Of a DNA stretch of 64,000 nucleotides, positions 23,772 to 34,943 are shown piece after piece. A model generated the notes under the pieces. It saw only the letters and a list, made by a program, of their open reading frames with translations. It searched no databases and was not told the origin of the DNA. Both the position numbers and the translations under genes were made by a program. The first letter of the stretch is position 1, and every line of letters starts with the position of its first letter. This stretch comes from Diphasiastrum complanatum (lineage: Eukaryota > Streptophyta > Lycopodiopsida > Lycopodiales > Lycopodiaceae): contig CM055103.1 in NCBI GenBank assembly GCA_029204225.1, positions 23,798,663-23,862,662 of the forward strand, given 5' to 3'.

Positions 23772-23936
23772 CATCTAATCATTCTATTTGGATTTTTTCT
23801 TTTAGAAGCAAGTGAGAGATTAACTTCATCTAATCATTCTATTTGGATTTTTCCTTTTAGAAACAAGTGAGAGATTAACTTCATCTAAATATTCTATTTG
23901 GATTTTTCCTTTTAGAAGCAAGTGAGAGATTAACTT
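23772..23936. repeat. three 55-bp tandem repeats
   Basis: Units 23772-23826, 23827-23881 and 23882-23936 share CATCTAA..ATTCTATTTGG and AAGTGAGAGATTAACTT with one to four changes each. Confidence 0.95.
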
Positions 23937-24045
23937 CAAAGTATCGTGGCACTCATCCTATCGCTCAATATTTATTGGCCAAACTATACTTGAAGTGTCA
24001 TAAGGGTCAAAGATTAAAGCATTTCCAAAAAACACTTTAAAGAGT

Positions 24046-24292
24046 TTACCTCTCGTACTCTTGGATTCTCTGTGTGCACTCAATTGGCACAAATATGATC
24101 GTTGACAATCCTCCTTGTCCGAATCCTAAGGCCTTTGCACTGTGTGCATGTACATGGTATACTCTCATCATATTCTGGTTGAAACTGTTCCAATAATCCA
24201 ATGCAAATTGCACAAATTCTTTCAGTGTCATTCAAGTGAAAATTGACAAATTCTAACATGTGACAAAAATTGACAAAATAGTCTTTGTACAT
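24046..24292 (-). pseudogene. possible CACTA transposase N-terminal (transposase-associated) relic
   Basis: Two overlapping minus frames give KEFVQFALDYWNSF and then IPCTCTQCKGLRIRTRRIVN-DHICANC. Together they resemble the transposase-associated domain at the N-terminus of plant CACTA (TNP2) proteins: an EF..FA motif, then a CPC..C zinc site with R..V..H. A frameshift near 24165-24185 separates them. The match is by eye only and short. Confidence 0.4.
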
Positions 24293-24378
24293 TTAATGCA
24301 TTTTCAGCCTTCATTTGTGGTGGAGTGGTGTCTTGGCTTTCCAAAGAGCAATATACTATATCCAAAGAGCAAATCGGA

Positions 24379-24807
24379 TTACATCACTATCACAAATAAA
24401 AAAATTATGACATAAATCAGTATACATACATGTGATGGATCAATAGGCAGTCTACGTCGACTGATGGAAGAGCTTGAAGATGAACCAGTCAATAGTTGTT
24501 CATTGTACTTTAGTCTTGATTGCTCCTTTTTTCTGTGATAGAGCTCAATTCTTTTTTCTTTCTCTAAATCACGTGGAGGTATGATAATTTTCCTAGAATT
24601 CATAATTCCAATCAAATGTCATTGTAAGAATAAATTTGCAAGAAAAATTATACACTCATATTCAAATAACAAATAAAGTGCAATTGATGTCAATATCAAT
24701 AACAATATATACTTGCTGTTGTGATCATGAGATGAATCGCTATCTGATGATGATGACATCGTCGATGACATATACACATTGTAGCCAGCTACTCTATACC
24801 ACATCAT
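24379..24807 (-). other. possible exons of an unrecognised gene
   Basis: The minus strand holds a Ser/Asp-rich short frame (MSSTMSSSSDSDSSHDHNSK, 24619-24807) and a charged frame (RKIIIPPRDLEKEKRIELYH, 24379-24615) separated by AT-rich, intron-like sequence. They lie upstream of the CACTA-like relic in the same direction and may be its first exons. I cannot name the product. Confidence 0.25.
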
Positions 24808-25960
24808 AAGTAATCATCATGAGACCGTATGTTCTGAACAAATATAATAAAATTTGTTAAAGATATGCCAACATCTAATCCATGTATATTCTACTTATGC
24901 TTAATGTAAATCTAATATTCTAGTAACATTGCTATCAAGAAAATTGCTTGGGTGGGGCAACACATGACGAGCAATCAAAATGAGGTTCATACTGACAAAT
25001 GTTAGACATCAATAGATAGTGCATGCAGGCCTATCTCAACTAATTTAAAGACCACATAGCGGTCAATGTTCGAACCTCTCAGTTTAAACTCTTGTCTAAG
25101 ACGAGTGATGATCTCACTCGATCTTTCTTTCAAGATGGAATGATCAAAATCAAACAATCAGTCATATACTCAATTGATTCATTGCCCACTCAATCACTCA
25201 TTTGATTAATTAATACTTGGCTCGAGTTAGTTAAAGGTAAATATCTTTGGATTGGCCTAGTGTGCCATGGTATCTCATGACGAGCAATATGCATTCGCCC
25301 TTTCTATACACACCATTGATCAACATCTTTATTACAATGCTAAATGATATTTCAACTAATTACTATGATTTCATATAAGTTTATATATGTCACACACCAA
25401 CAATTAAAAAGATTTATCATATAGGTCACATATCACTAAGGTCCTCAATATAACATAAATGCTTTTGATCATGAATCTAAATGACCCCATGCAACCATTT
25501 AAGAGGCCACATGACAAAAGCAAAAAAAAATTATTTGACCATGTAATTATGTCATCAAATTATATCAAATCTATGACACTAGATTATTAATAAACTAAAT
25601 GTTTTATGACATCACCGATTTGACATAATATTATGTCATAAAATCTTAAAAAACTTGTCAAATTACTTGTTTAATAATAATATGTACTATTTCTTATCTC
25701 ATGATTTTGTCTTGTATGTCAAATCTCAAGAAAAATAAAATTTATAACAATATAAATCTAGTTTTAACAACTAAATACTACCATAATGATCTTTGAATTG
25801 ATTTTTTTACATTCCATCATATTAAAAAATATATTTTATGTAAAATCCTACAATAAGATATTCTCATAAAATCTAGAAAAGATTATGAGAATATCGAATG
25901 ACATTTGAAGCATGCAAGCCCATGTGGGGGATCCGAGAGGAAAAAAAAAACCCAGGGAAC
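24808..25960. other. AT-rich intergenic
   Basis: No gene seen. Long stretches of A/T with repeated ATATGTC/TTATGTCA-type motifs around 25370-25700. Confidence 0.45.
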
Positions 25961-25999
25961 ATCCACGTGTGGATAACTTCTGCGTGGATAATCCACGTG
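25961..25999. repeat. left subterminal palindromes of G
   Basis: ATCCACGTGTGGAT (25961-25974) and GCGTGGATAATCCACGTG (25982-25999), the same motif family as at 28270-28770 and 58598-58975. Likely binding sites for the element's own protein, by analogy with CACTA subterminal repeats. Confidence 0.7.
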
Positions 26000-26333
26000 A
26001 AACTTGAATGCCAATAAAATGGCATTTTCGCTAGCATTCTTGCTCCTCTTCTTTTGCTTTCAAGTTTTATAGGTTTTCTAATCTAGTGTTTAGTGCTCTT
26101 GCTTGCTATTGCTCTTCTAAGCTCTATAGATCTTGCTTGCTTGCTTTTGGTTGCTCTTCATTGCTAGTGATCTTGCTCTTGCTTTTGCTTGCTCTATTGA
26201 TCTTCTTTGTTCTTGCTTGCTATTAATCTACTGCTTTCTATTCATTGCTTACTCTTCTAATCTAAAAGTCTTCAATACTCTTTCACTCCCATTCTCCACT
26301 ACTTTCTAACTTTTAAAGTTTTTCTTTGATACA

Positions 26334-27569
26334 ATGTCTTCAAGTGGTAGGTCAAGTGGAAGGTCAAGTGGGAGACCATCTAGGAGAAGAGCTCTTGAGG
26401 AGCCCGAAGAATATAATCACGAGTGGTTTGAGAATCTATCTCCTCAACAAAGAGATAGAATCAAAAATCTTGTGTTATATTCTTCGGGTGAATTATCCGA
26501 GAGAAGAGCTTCCGAAGGTGCCCCTTCTCAAGAATCGTGTAGTGTGTATTATGATCTTAATCCACGTGGTGGAGTTATAAAAAATATGCGTGGCAATGTA
26601 GTTCATTCCCGTTTGCGCGATTTAGTTGCTTCATATTTTGGTAAAGATTACATGATTGATTGGTCCTCCCAATCGCTTGAAGACAAAAATAGAATAATAG
26701 AGACTTTGTATTCTGAATTCCCTCAATCCAATGCTTTTAGTAGGACTTGGGCCTTGAATACAATGTGCCTTTGGATTCGAAACAAAAGGCAATTGATGAG
26801 AAGAGTCGTGAGGAATCCCAAGAATCCCACAAAGCCTGGATGGTGTTCCAAAAGGGATTGGAGGAAGGTAAAAGAGGAATTGTTGCAAAACAATCCCCAA
26901 AAGTATGAACAACAACGTAGGGCCGCCGTCAAGAAGCTCTTAAAACATGGCCAAAGTCACTTGGGATCGGGAGGAAGGGGCAATCTAGAGGCCCAATTTG
27001 TAAGTGCAATATTTTTTAATATGATTTTTTTTTTTGTAGTGAGATTGTTAATGTTTTTTATTGCTAAACTATATTGTTGCTAGACTATGTTTTTTTGTTG
27101 AATGTAGCTTAGTGATTTTGGAAGACACATGACCGCCGCGGAGTACAAGCAAGGTTACAATTATGGATATGCCGGCCTTAAGGCTTTTATGGAATCCCAT
27201 GGATTGTTTTCAATCGTAAACTCTTAACCTTTATTGTTTTGTGATTGTTTATTTGTGGTTTACAAGTAAGTTTGATTTCAATTTAATTAAATATTTGATT
27301 CTATTTTGTAGAGAGGCTCTACAACTTCAAGTGTTCGTGATGTGGAAGAAAATGTGGAAGAGAACGTGGAAGAGTACGTGAATGAGAGCAAAGGGGACTT
27401 TGAAGATGTGGACACCAACGTACACCTACAAGATGAAGGAGGCGAGGAGGGAGGAAGTGATGCCAGAATAGAGGTTTTTAAATTAAATGTAAGGCCTTGT
27501 AGAAGGCAATGTAGGAAGAGAGAATTTATTCTCTCATCAATGTACTTGTTTTTAAATCAATCAATATAA
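26334..27569 (+). CDS. Transposase_24-like protein (CACTA ORF2 type), three exons
   Basis: The model joins 26334-26999, 27108-27215 and 27312-27569. Both introns are phase 0 with GT..AG ends, and the product is 343 aa. The N-terminus is Ser/Gly/Arg-rich (MSSSGRSSGRSSGRPSRRR). The middle, with DYMIDWSSQSLEDKNRIIETL, TMCLWIRNKRQLMRR and PGWCSKRDWRKVKEELLQNN, then a K..HG..H-GSGG segment, matches the W..........K..I...L / PGW...W / H..GS pattern of plant Transposase_24 (Ptta/En-Spm) proteins. A Glu/Val/Asp-rich acidic tail follows. No stop or frameshift is seen. In CACTA elements such proteins are thought to bind subterminal repeats; here matching palindromes flank the gene. The identification is from pattern memory, not a search. 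Confidence 0.7.
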
Positions 27570-28269
27570 TGTTTTGGCATCACATCATTCTTGCAAAAAA
27601 TTTAAATGCATATATGTTTAATCCATGAATGCAAATGTATAGTCTATTGAATGCACATCTATTGAATGCACATCTATTGATTGAAAATGTATCTATTGAT
27701 GTATTCAATGCAATGTATAGTCTATTTAATGCATATCTATGCAATGCAAATGTATCCATTGATAAATTCAATGCAATGTATGTATTTTAGCACATGATTT
27801 GCATGCTAGAATGCACAATAAAAAGTAATGGAAAGCACAATGGAAAGTAATGGAAATAGATAACACATTAAGTTATCAACTAAATATCAAATGAATCAAA
27901 ATAAATGTGAATGTACCTTTACTATTGTATCTCCATTGTTTTGCAATCTTCGCTTTTCCTTTTGCGTGCACTTGATCTTTGAATCCTTTGCAATGAAAGC
28001 TCATTTTTCATTTTTCATATCCAAACCTACATCACAAACAAAACAGATCTTAAAGCTTATGATCACAAAACACATACTATTAACATCCATCAATGAACTA
28101 AAAATCCTAAACACTATCAATCTTCTCACTCACATTCATCCTCATCTCATTCTCACTCCCATCTATGCTCTCTTTTTCTCGCTCTCACACAACACAAAAA
28201 TAGAAAGTCACCTCTAGTTTTGGAGCGAACCACATTTTGGTTCGTGCCAAATGTTTTTTTTTTGACAGA
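27570..28269. other. 3' region of G with short AT-rich tandem repeats
   Basis: From about 27600 to 27790 phrases such as AATGCACATCTATTGA and CAATGCAATGTAT recur irregularly, a degenerate minisatellite. No gene seen in the rest. Confidence 0.6.
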
Positions 28270-28788
28270 AAATTTGCGTGAATTATCCACGCATGGATAA
28301 TCCACGCAAATTCCGGAAACCTTTCCTCGTGGATACTGCTTGGATATTAAAAAAAATTTATCCACGCGGTATCCACGGCCTCAACTCTCTGGATTTTGCG
28401 TGGATAAAGCGAATTTTGCGTGGATAATTATCCAGGCAGTATCCGAGCCTTTTTTATTTTATTTTTACTATGGCGTGGATTATCCACGCATGGATTATTC
28501 ATGCGAAATTAGTATTCCTATTTTCGGCTCCGAGTGTTGGAGGTTTGCCTGGCTGCCGGTAGTCGGACTTGGCGTGGATAATCCACGCATTTTGAATTTC
28601 ACGACATCCGGCCGATCTGCTGCTGGAAAAGACATTTGCGTGGAACATCCACGCGTGGATAATCCACGCGCTTGTATCCATGCGTATATCCACGCCAATC
28701 CACGGCTATATCCACGCAAATTTTTTTTTGCCCACGTGTCCTCCTTTGTATTGTGCGTGGATATTTGTGTGGATATTTTCTATATGTG
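28270..28788. repeat. right subterminal palindrome array of G
   Basis: Many copies of GCGTGGATAATCCACGC and half-sites: about 28273-28305, 28358, 28396, 28417, 28474-28505, 28571-28590, 28638-28670, 28675-28720 and 28753. ORFs over this stretch arise only from the repeat. The array is typical in density for CACTA subterminal DNA. Confidence 0.8.
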
Positions 28789-29640
28789 TTCTTGTGTAAG
28801 TGTTGATTCAAATATACAACTTTGTTTCTCCTTCAATCTCAACATTAGATTGGATGAATCCCCTGGCCCTACAATATGCACTCAAATACTCATTCTCTCA
28901 AAGTTGTGAAATCGATGCTTGGATGTAATTGAAAATCGCCTAATGTTTTGGTGTGTTTTAAATTTCAGTATGCTTATATCCAAAATACAAAACAAGCTGC
29001 AATACAAACAAATTAGACACATGATGTATTAAATCTTATTTGGCAACATTTGGTGGAATGCTTAGTTTTAGTTACATCTATTCTAGATAGTCATGTTTGC
29101 AAACTGACATATTGCTTGTCAATCACATCACGTCATTTATGAAATAGTAGTGGAGCATTACATGAGATAGTAGTGGAGCATCATTTGCCATTGTATTGCT
29201 TGACATTCTTCTTATTGTTCCACCTGTGGCTGGAGTAGCCCCGCACTACGAGGGGGGGTTCGGGGCCAGTAGCCCCTAGAATGGCATAGCCCCACACTGT
29301 GGCACAGGGGATTACAGGCCGATAGCCCCTTGAGAATGGGATCAAGGGGCGGTTTAGGGGGCTGGCCTACCGTGGATGGGGTGTTCGGGGCTACCGGTAG
29401 CCCCAAAAACGGGGTCAATCGACGAAACCCACCAGTTCAGGAGATACTTCCTACAACAAAGATGTAGATACATATATAGAAGTGTGAGAAGCTATTTTCA
29501 AGATTTAGAACTTTCATTGATTTTACTTGTCAGCTCACAAGTAGCGTTGATTTTAAACATTCGCAGCTTCCCTGTATGCAGGACACTGGATTTCTCTTAT
29601 TGTTTGACGCTCGTAGCTTGATTCTCGACTAAGTGTTGAT
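28789..29640. other. non-coding spacer with a short duplicated gypsy scrap
   Basis: A stretch of about 48 bp at 28797-28845 recurs at 29632-29680 (core GATATACGACTTTGTTTCTC type). It matches the end of the gypsy protease fragment on the minus strand. Between them is AT-rich DNA and a GC-rich patch annotated separately. Confidence 0.55.
29212..29430. repeat. GC-rich patch of TAGCCCC/GGGGCTA repeats with an 18-bp palindrome
   Basis: TAGCCCC or GGGGCTA occurs at least six times in about 200 bp in both orientations. GGGGCTACCGGTAGCCCC at 29387-29404 is a perfect 18-bp palindrome. The base composition is sharply unlike the AT-rich surroundings. No ORF of note. Confidence 0.8.
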
Positions 29641-29990
29641 TCAGATATACGACTTTGTTTCTCCTTCAATTTCAATTATTATGTTGACACCCGAACCTGA
29701 GTCGATCGAAACTTTTTTAATTAAACATCCCACAATTGTAACGTTGATCTCTGGTGCACCAAGATCTCCAAGATCAATGGATAATATGCCAACATCCGAC
29801 AAGAAAATTGATTTCTTCTTCTTAGGAGCAGAAAGACTTTTCAACTGCTTACGATAGTAATTATTGTCAGCCAATAACTGCTCGAAAGTGATATTAGATC
29901 AAAGTAAACCAATATCAATGACAACGTCATAGTCTTTCATCTTTGCTTTTGAGTTAGGCTTATCAATACTAGCCTTTGTCAGAAATAGGT
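29641..29990 (-). pseudogene. Ty3/gypsy protease fragment
   Basis: The minus frame from about 29990 reads ITFEQLLADNNYYRKQLKSL, then KKKKSIFLSDVG, then INVTIVGCLIKKVSIDSGSG and VNIIIEIEG. The IDSGSGVNI block is the retropepsin active site of plant gypsy elements. One in-frame TGA lies near 29900. Homology ends at about 29641; no RT follows. Confidence 0.75.
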
Positions 29991-30600
29991 GACGTACTTC
30001 CAATGCATGACTACGCCTATCAAAAATTGAACAAAGCAGTAGTGATGGAAATCACGTTCAATCTTTAGCAACTAACTTTCGCTAGATACTAAGTGATTAC
30101 GTAGCCAAACATAAAGTATTGAATTTTTAGACAATTTCTATCAGTTACAAAAGAAATACAAAGATGCATGCATTCTGACACAAATTGAACACAATAAGGA
30201 AATAATATTGATTGAAAAAACAAGATCAGATGCTAATGAGTGCAAGACAATAGGGATAGAAACCGCACACTCTAAAGTTGTCTCTGAGTAACTGAGAATA
30301 AGTCCGAAATAAGCAACTCTACTGATAAGCACTCGCACAATAGCAACTCTTAAATAAATCTCTAAAAGACTGAGCTAGAAATCTCAAGAGAGTTCAAGCT
30401 TGAAAGCTTGATAGAGAGCTAACACAATACATTCTGATTGTGAACGATCTGCTTGATGAGAGCGCAAGAAGCATTGTGTAATAACACTGAACTCCTTCAC
30501 AATTCACAGTGTTGATTGATCATTCTCCTTGATCGTTGATAATGTGAATGTGACACTCCATTTTTACTCATAATTTTTTACAAGCGAAAAATGCGAAAAA
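29991..30600 (-). repeat. probable LTR fragment (minus strand), kin of the solo LTR at 42 kb
   Basis: The minus-strand text around 30110-29995 (GGCTACGTAATC, GTGATTTCCATCACTA, GATAGGCGTAGTCATGC) matches 42905-42975 in the solo LTR in the same order. The rest of the segment has no ORF. Ends are not defined. Confidence 0.55.
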
Positions 30601-30671
30601 GATGACGCTGCATTTTTGCACGCAATTTATGATAGGCAAAAAATGCAAAAAAGCTGACACGACATTGATGG

Positions 30672-31126
30672 CCAACGAGATAATATGGCTAAGGCATTTC
30701 CTGGATGAATTGGACAAAACAAGGAACGAGCCTCTGGTTTTGCAGATGGATAACACCTCTACAATACATCTAACAAAAGATCATGTGTTCCATTCGAGAA
30801 GGAAGCATATTGCGATCAAGTATCACTTGATCAGAGATCTAATTGAAAAGAAGATGCTACAGACCACCTTCATTGGAACGAAAGACATGGTTGTTGACAT
30901 CTTCACCAAAGCCCTAGACAAAGGACTTTTTGAGAGACAGAGGAGCAGTCTTTGGATCGTAAAGCTATCATGCTTTGAGAGGGAGCTGAAGAAACAAAAT
31001 GTTTCTAATTACAAAGCTTTGCTAGCTTTCAGCCCTTTTCCTAACGAAGATGTTAGCGAACACGAAAGTCAAGAGACACGAAGCACGAAAGTTTCGCGAA
31101 CACCTGACGGGAAGACACGAACATGA
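30672..31126 (+). pseudogene. copia RNase H C-terminal fragment
   Basis: The frame reads ANEIIWLRHFLDEL, then VLQMDNTSTIHLTKD, RKHIAIKYHLIRD and DMVVDIFTKALDKG, the last third of copia RNase H. It begins abruptly at about 30672, after a 51-bp imperfect tandem duplication (about 30548-30658, core GCATTTTTGC..CGCAATTT). It runs open into the adjoining LTR-like sequence to 31126. Confidence 0.88.
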
Positions 31127-32063
31127 AAGATTCGCGAACGAGAATCTTTTGCGGTCCAACACGAGAAGTCAGACTACAGAAACGAAACGAACGACGCGAC
31201 ACAAAAAAAATGTCACGAAACCTTTTCTGCCCTCATGCGTACCAGCAAAGATCATGCAAGTACCCAGAAGTACAGATGTCTGATCTGATGGCATGACGAC
31301 AGCAGATACACTCTAGGTCGTGGCTAATCTGCCACTCTTGTAATTTCTTGATTAGTTGTCGATGCTTAATCACTCTAATCTTAAAGCTACAAAGAGCGAC
31401 TATATATTTACTAGATGATACTTGACACAAAAAGATGAATATACACATGAAGTAGTCTGATGCTAGTAAGCAATCAAGACAAAATACAGACAAGAAGTCA
31501 ACATTCTTCTCTTTTCGAGACTTTCGGGAATTTCAGGCTTCGCATTTTTTGCAAAGCCAATTTTGCATCGTTTTTAGGCTCTTGTCGCACTTTTCGCATA
31601 TTTCGCACTTTTGCGAAATTGTACCAGATCGTGAATAGACAATACGAATAACAAAATGCAGGAAAGCAGAAGTGGACAAGGACAACTAACTAGAAGTAAT
31701 TAGAATTTAGATGTTCTTTTAATTACTAGGATTAGATCAATTATCTCTCCATTCTTTATATAAAGGATTAACGAGAGACAAATAATATAGGTTAGTACAT
31801 GATACTAGCTATTCGTAAGAGAGAGTAGCTCTCTTGCGCTGATGCGCTGTTTGAGATCCAAACAGTGCACAAGCTTTGTTGTAAATCTGTAATTCAAATG
31901 ATATAAATGCAAGAGTGCATAAGACGCAGTAATCTGCAATTGTTTTATGTCTGATTGATTTACTTTCTCTTCCGCCCATTATTTCCATTCTCATGCAATA
32001 AATCTGTAATTGTTGTCTGCCATATGTTGCAATAGTAGAAACTAGATAATTCTTGCTTCTACA
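31051..32063 (+). repeat. probable copia 3' LTR
   Basis: It starts TGTTAGCGAACACG just after the RNase H fragment and may end ...GCTTCTACA at about 32063. It has a TATA-like TTTATATAAAGG at about 31753 and repeated CGCGAA/CACGAA motifs. No partner LTR is present, so the right end is a guess. Confidence 0.5.
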
Positions 32064-32671
32064 TTTGAGCTTCCGCGAATTCCTATCAAACTCCTACTCG
32101 GGAGTGAGAATGGAGTTTGCACTTTGGTTGAGTTTGGTTATTCACATAATCTTTTCCCTCTTATTCTTCACTCTCGAGTTTGGGTTTTTGAAATATGTGT
32201 CTCAAACAAAATCATTGTTAGAATTATCCATTCTAGTAAAAGTAAAACCAAGCATCACTAGTGCAAGCCCTAGTTGAAGATTTGAGGAGAGCTTCTTTAT
32301 GATGCATTAAATGGTCTCTAGATTTCCATATTTTTCACAAGGTCATAGTATGCATAATTTGTTGAGTAAAATTTACGACTTCTTGCTTGAAGTATCTTGA
32401 GTCCTCAAATAGTATATCCAAATCAATGAGTACAAGCAAAATTGAGTTTTATATTGAATTTGTTGCTAATTGGAAACTAATAGGAGAGTAACCTTTAGAA
32501 CAAGGCTCAACTTATTGTACTTAAATCATAATATAAAATCAAAACAACTCAAGGTTTTGAAAAAAGAATCGAGAGATTGGAGAATACAAACCTAGTTCTC
32601 AACATAATACCATTTTGCTCAGCAAAAGAAAAAACATAGTACAAGCTTGATCATATGCTCTTATTCAACGA
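32064..32671. other. intergenic 3' of the NPF pseudogene
   Basis: No gene recognised; it may hold the old 3' untranslated region of the transporter gene. Confidence 0.45.
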
Positions 32672-34803
32672 CTACCAGTCAATGGTTTCCACGGTTGTCT
32701 GCTTTTTTATATCTATGGAAGACCTTTTATATCTATAGAAATATGCAACCACTAGGAAAATCAAGAAATTCCCTAGGGACATGGCACTCAACAACCAATA
32801 AAAGCGATCTAGGTGTCCTAGGTTGATGTTTTCAGCAAGCCAAGGTGCATTGCCATGGCGACCAATCTTTTGTTGCACAACCTTCACCACCAAACTCACA
32901 ATGAAGCTGCCAATGGCGTTGGCCGTGTAGACATAGGATGTACCGATGCTATGCACCCCATCTGGTGCTTTGCAATAGAAAAACTCTAGTTGTCCCACTA
33001 GGAAGAACACCTCTGCCACACCCAAAAACATATATTGCATTGACAGCCAAAACGCGTTGATGGGCACAACTTGCTGAGGGTTGGTTGCCACGTGGGTGGC
33101 CCAGGCAACGCGATGACGGTGGGTCTCGAAAAGTGCTACAACAATTGTCGCCATGATAGTTGCTATAAGGCCAATGCCCATTCGTTGCAACAAGCTGATG
33201 CCACGTGGATTGTGGGTGACACGTCTCGGAGAAGGGGTACTAGAATGACGTCATAGATGGGCAAGAGTACGAGGACAAAGATTGCAGTGATATTAGGGAT
33301 TGTTGCAGAGGGGACTGTAAAGTGAGGGCCAATCTTCCTATTCATGGTGTTGCCTTGCTGCACTGTGAAATTGACCAGGGTTTGGGTGACAGTTTGTGGG
33401 ATGAAGCAAACGAGCCACACTGGGATCAACTTCACCAGTGCCTTCACTTCCTCAACTTGTGTCACTGTGCACAGGTGCCATGGGTTGACGTAGTTGTCCT
33501 CCACTGCATCATCCCAATGTATTATCACTGCTGCTTTGTCTAGGAATCTGCATATATTGCAACAGGGAGCCCAAATGTCAGTGTTTATGTCAAAACAGAT
33601 GAACATCTAACATATAAGCAATCTACTAGTTCAGTTCATGCTTTAGTACAGCTTAAAATCAATGGATGAGTCTTATTTGGAGTGCAAATCTAGATCATCA
33701 TGTGAAGCATTGATGTGGATTAGCAAGATGACAAAGTACTCGAAATCAATAGGGAACTTATGCTAAGTGCTTGATTCTTGTCCATGGTTTTCAAATTGAA
33801 ATATATCACTTCAAAGGCCTCATAATTACTAAATCTTGTATCCAAATATTTCTTTTGATTTTAATGCATGCAAGGAAGAACAGTTACTAGTATCTAGGCT
33901 GAAAATATAGCTTCATCTAATAATAATAGTCCTATCCAATGGGCTAGCAGATTTCAGAAAAGTGTTGAAAGAAAATTACCAACCTTCCAAGGAGATTTTT
34001 TTCTCTAGTAAGAGCCACGTCAAATTGATCAGCTCCAAAAGGAGACACACATGGCCTGATTCCACCTGTTCCCAAAGCAATTACGTAGAGTGCGGTAAAG
34101 AGATAGAGAGCCTGCAAAGTGGAAGGACGCTCACACCCTACGGTGAAAAGCTTTATTTGATTGCATCCAGCGTTAGAAGATCTCAGAGTTGGTACGATTC
34201 CAGATATAGTCAAAAGCACAAGGCCCCGCATCAAAGCATATATCTCAAAGGCACACCCGATTCCATCATATTAAAGCGACTATTTCCAAGCAAAATATTA
34301 CTTCACTCTTCAAAAGAATTCGATAACAAACTACGGAAGTCAAACAAGATCCTGAAGGCTCTATCACGTCATAGCTAGAATCAAGCTCATCTAGATATAC
34401 GTACTCATAATTCCTCACAGACAAACATATCAAGGAAGTCTCAGCATTGGTTACGTGAGCATACTCTGTGTGCATTTGACAAATTACTCTCTCAAAGATT
34501 TCTCTGAATCTACCGGCAGTATGCATGACTTGGCTATGATTACCGCAATGAGATTAGGGGAGCATCTGACTGATTTTGAACCTACCAATAGATAGATCAA
34601 GGAAAATATGACAATCGTCCAGTAGCGACCTAGGTAAGAATCTGCAATGAAAGCTCCAACTAGAGGCAGAATTTGAGCTGCTCCAAGGTAATTCGTGACG
34701 ATCGTTGCTGCCTCTGAAAATTTGTAGTGCATGTTGTATGCCAGGTAGTTGATAAAATTTACTGCTAGCCCATAATATGCCATTCTTTCTGTAATCTCAT
34801 TTC
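32672..34803 (-). pseudogene. NPF (NRT1/PTR family) transporter pseudogene
   Basis: NPF proteins are 12-helix proton-coupled carriers of nitrate, peptides or hormones in cell membranes. The exon at 34803-34586, after an acceptor ACAG, carries NEITERMAYYGLAVNFINYL and GAFIADSYLGRYWT. The exon near 34230-33980 has ALGTGGIRPCVSPFGADQFD. The last exon, from 33547 after GCAG, has FLDKAAVI, PWHLCTVTQVEE, LKLIPVWL-like text, FFLVGQLEFFYCKAPDG and ends at TAG 32674-32672. Faults: the first exon is missing, the FFNWFYFSIN exon between 33980 and 33547 is absent, the frame shifts by one base near 33215-33230, and the second-exon acceptor seems to be GG rather than AG. The family is certain, the subfamily is not. 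Confidence 0.9.
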
Positions 34804-34943
34804 CTGTTTCAACACAACGCAAAGTAGGTGCTAGTTTTGTCAGATATATTCATTCTTTTCAACAGACGCCTCCTATTCAGACCTGTTTCTTTCACTACTT
34901 ATGGACATTAGATGAATTGATCAATTGGTAATCGTTCCGAAAT

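Larger units (their letters stand above)
25961..28788 (+). mobile_element. compact CACTA-like unit (G) with a Transposase_24-type gene
   Basis: The unit is bounded by palindromic GCGTGGATAATCCACG motifs on the left (25961-25999) and a dense set on the right (28270-28770). It ends in a possible terminus at 28788 (minus strand CACATATAGAAAATAT). That resembles the terminus CACAACTAGAAAACTAT at 58999. Inside is one three-exon gene. The left terminus and target duplication were not found, so the limits are provisional. Confidence 0.55.

Noticed and set aside
28340-28909. 189-codon ORF in the CACTA subterminal array
   Set aside because: It is made of translated palindromic repeats (VDNPR-like phrases in several frames).
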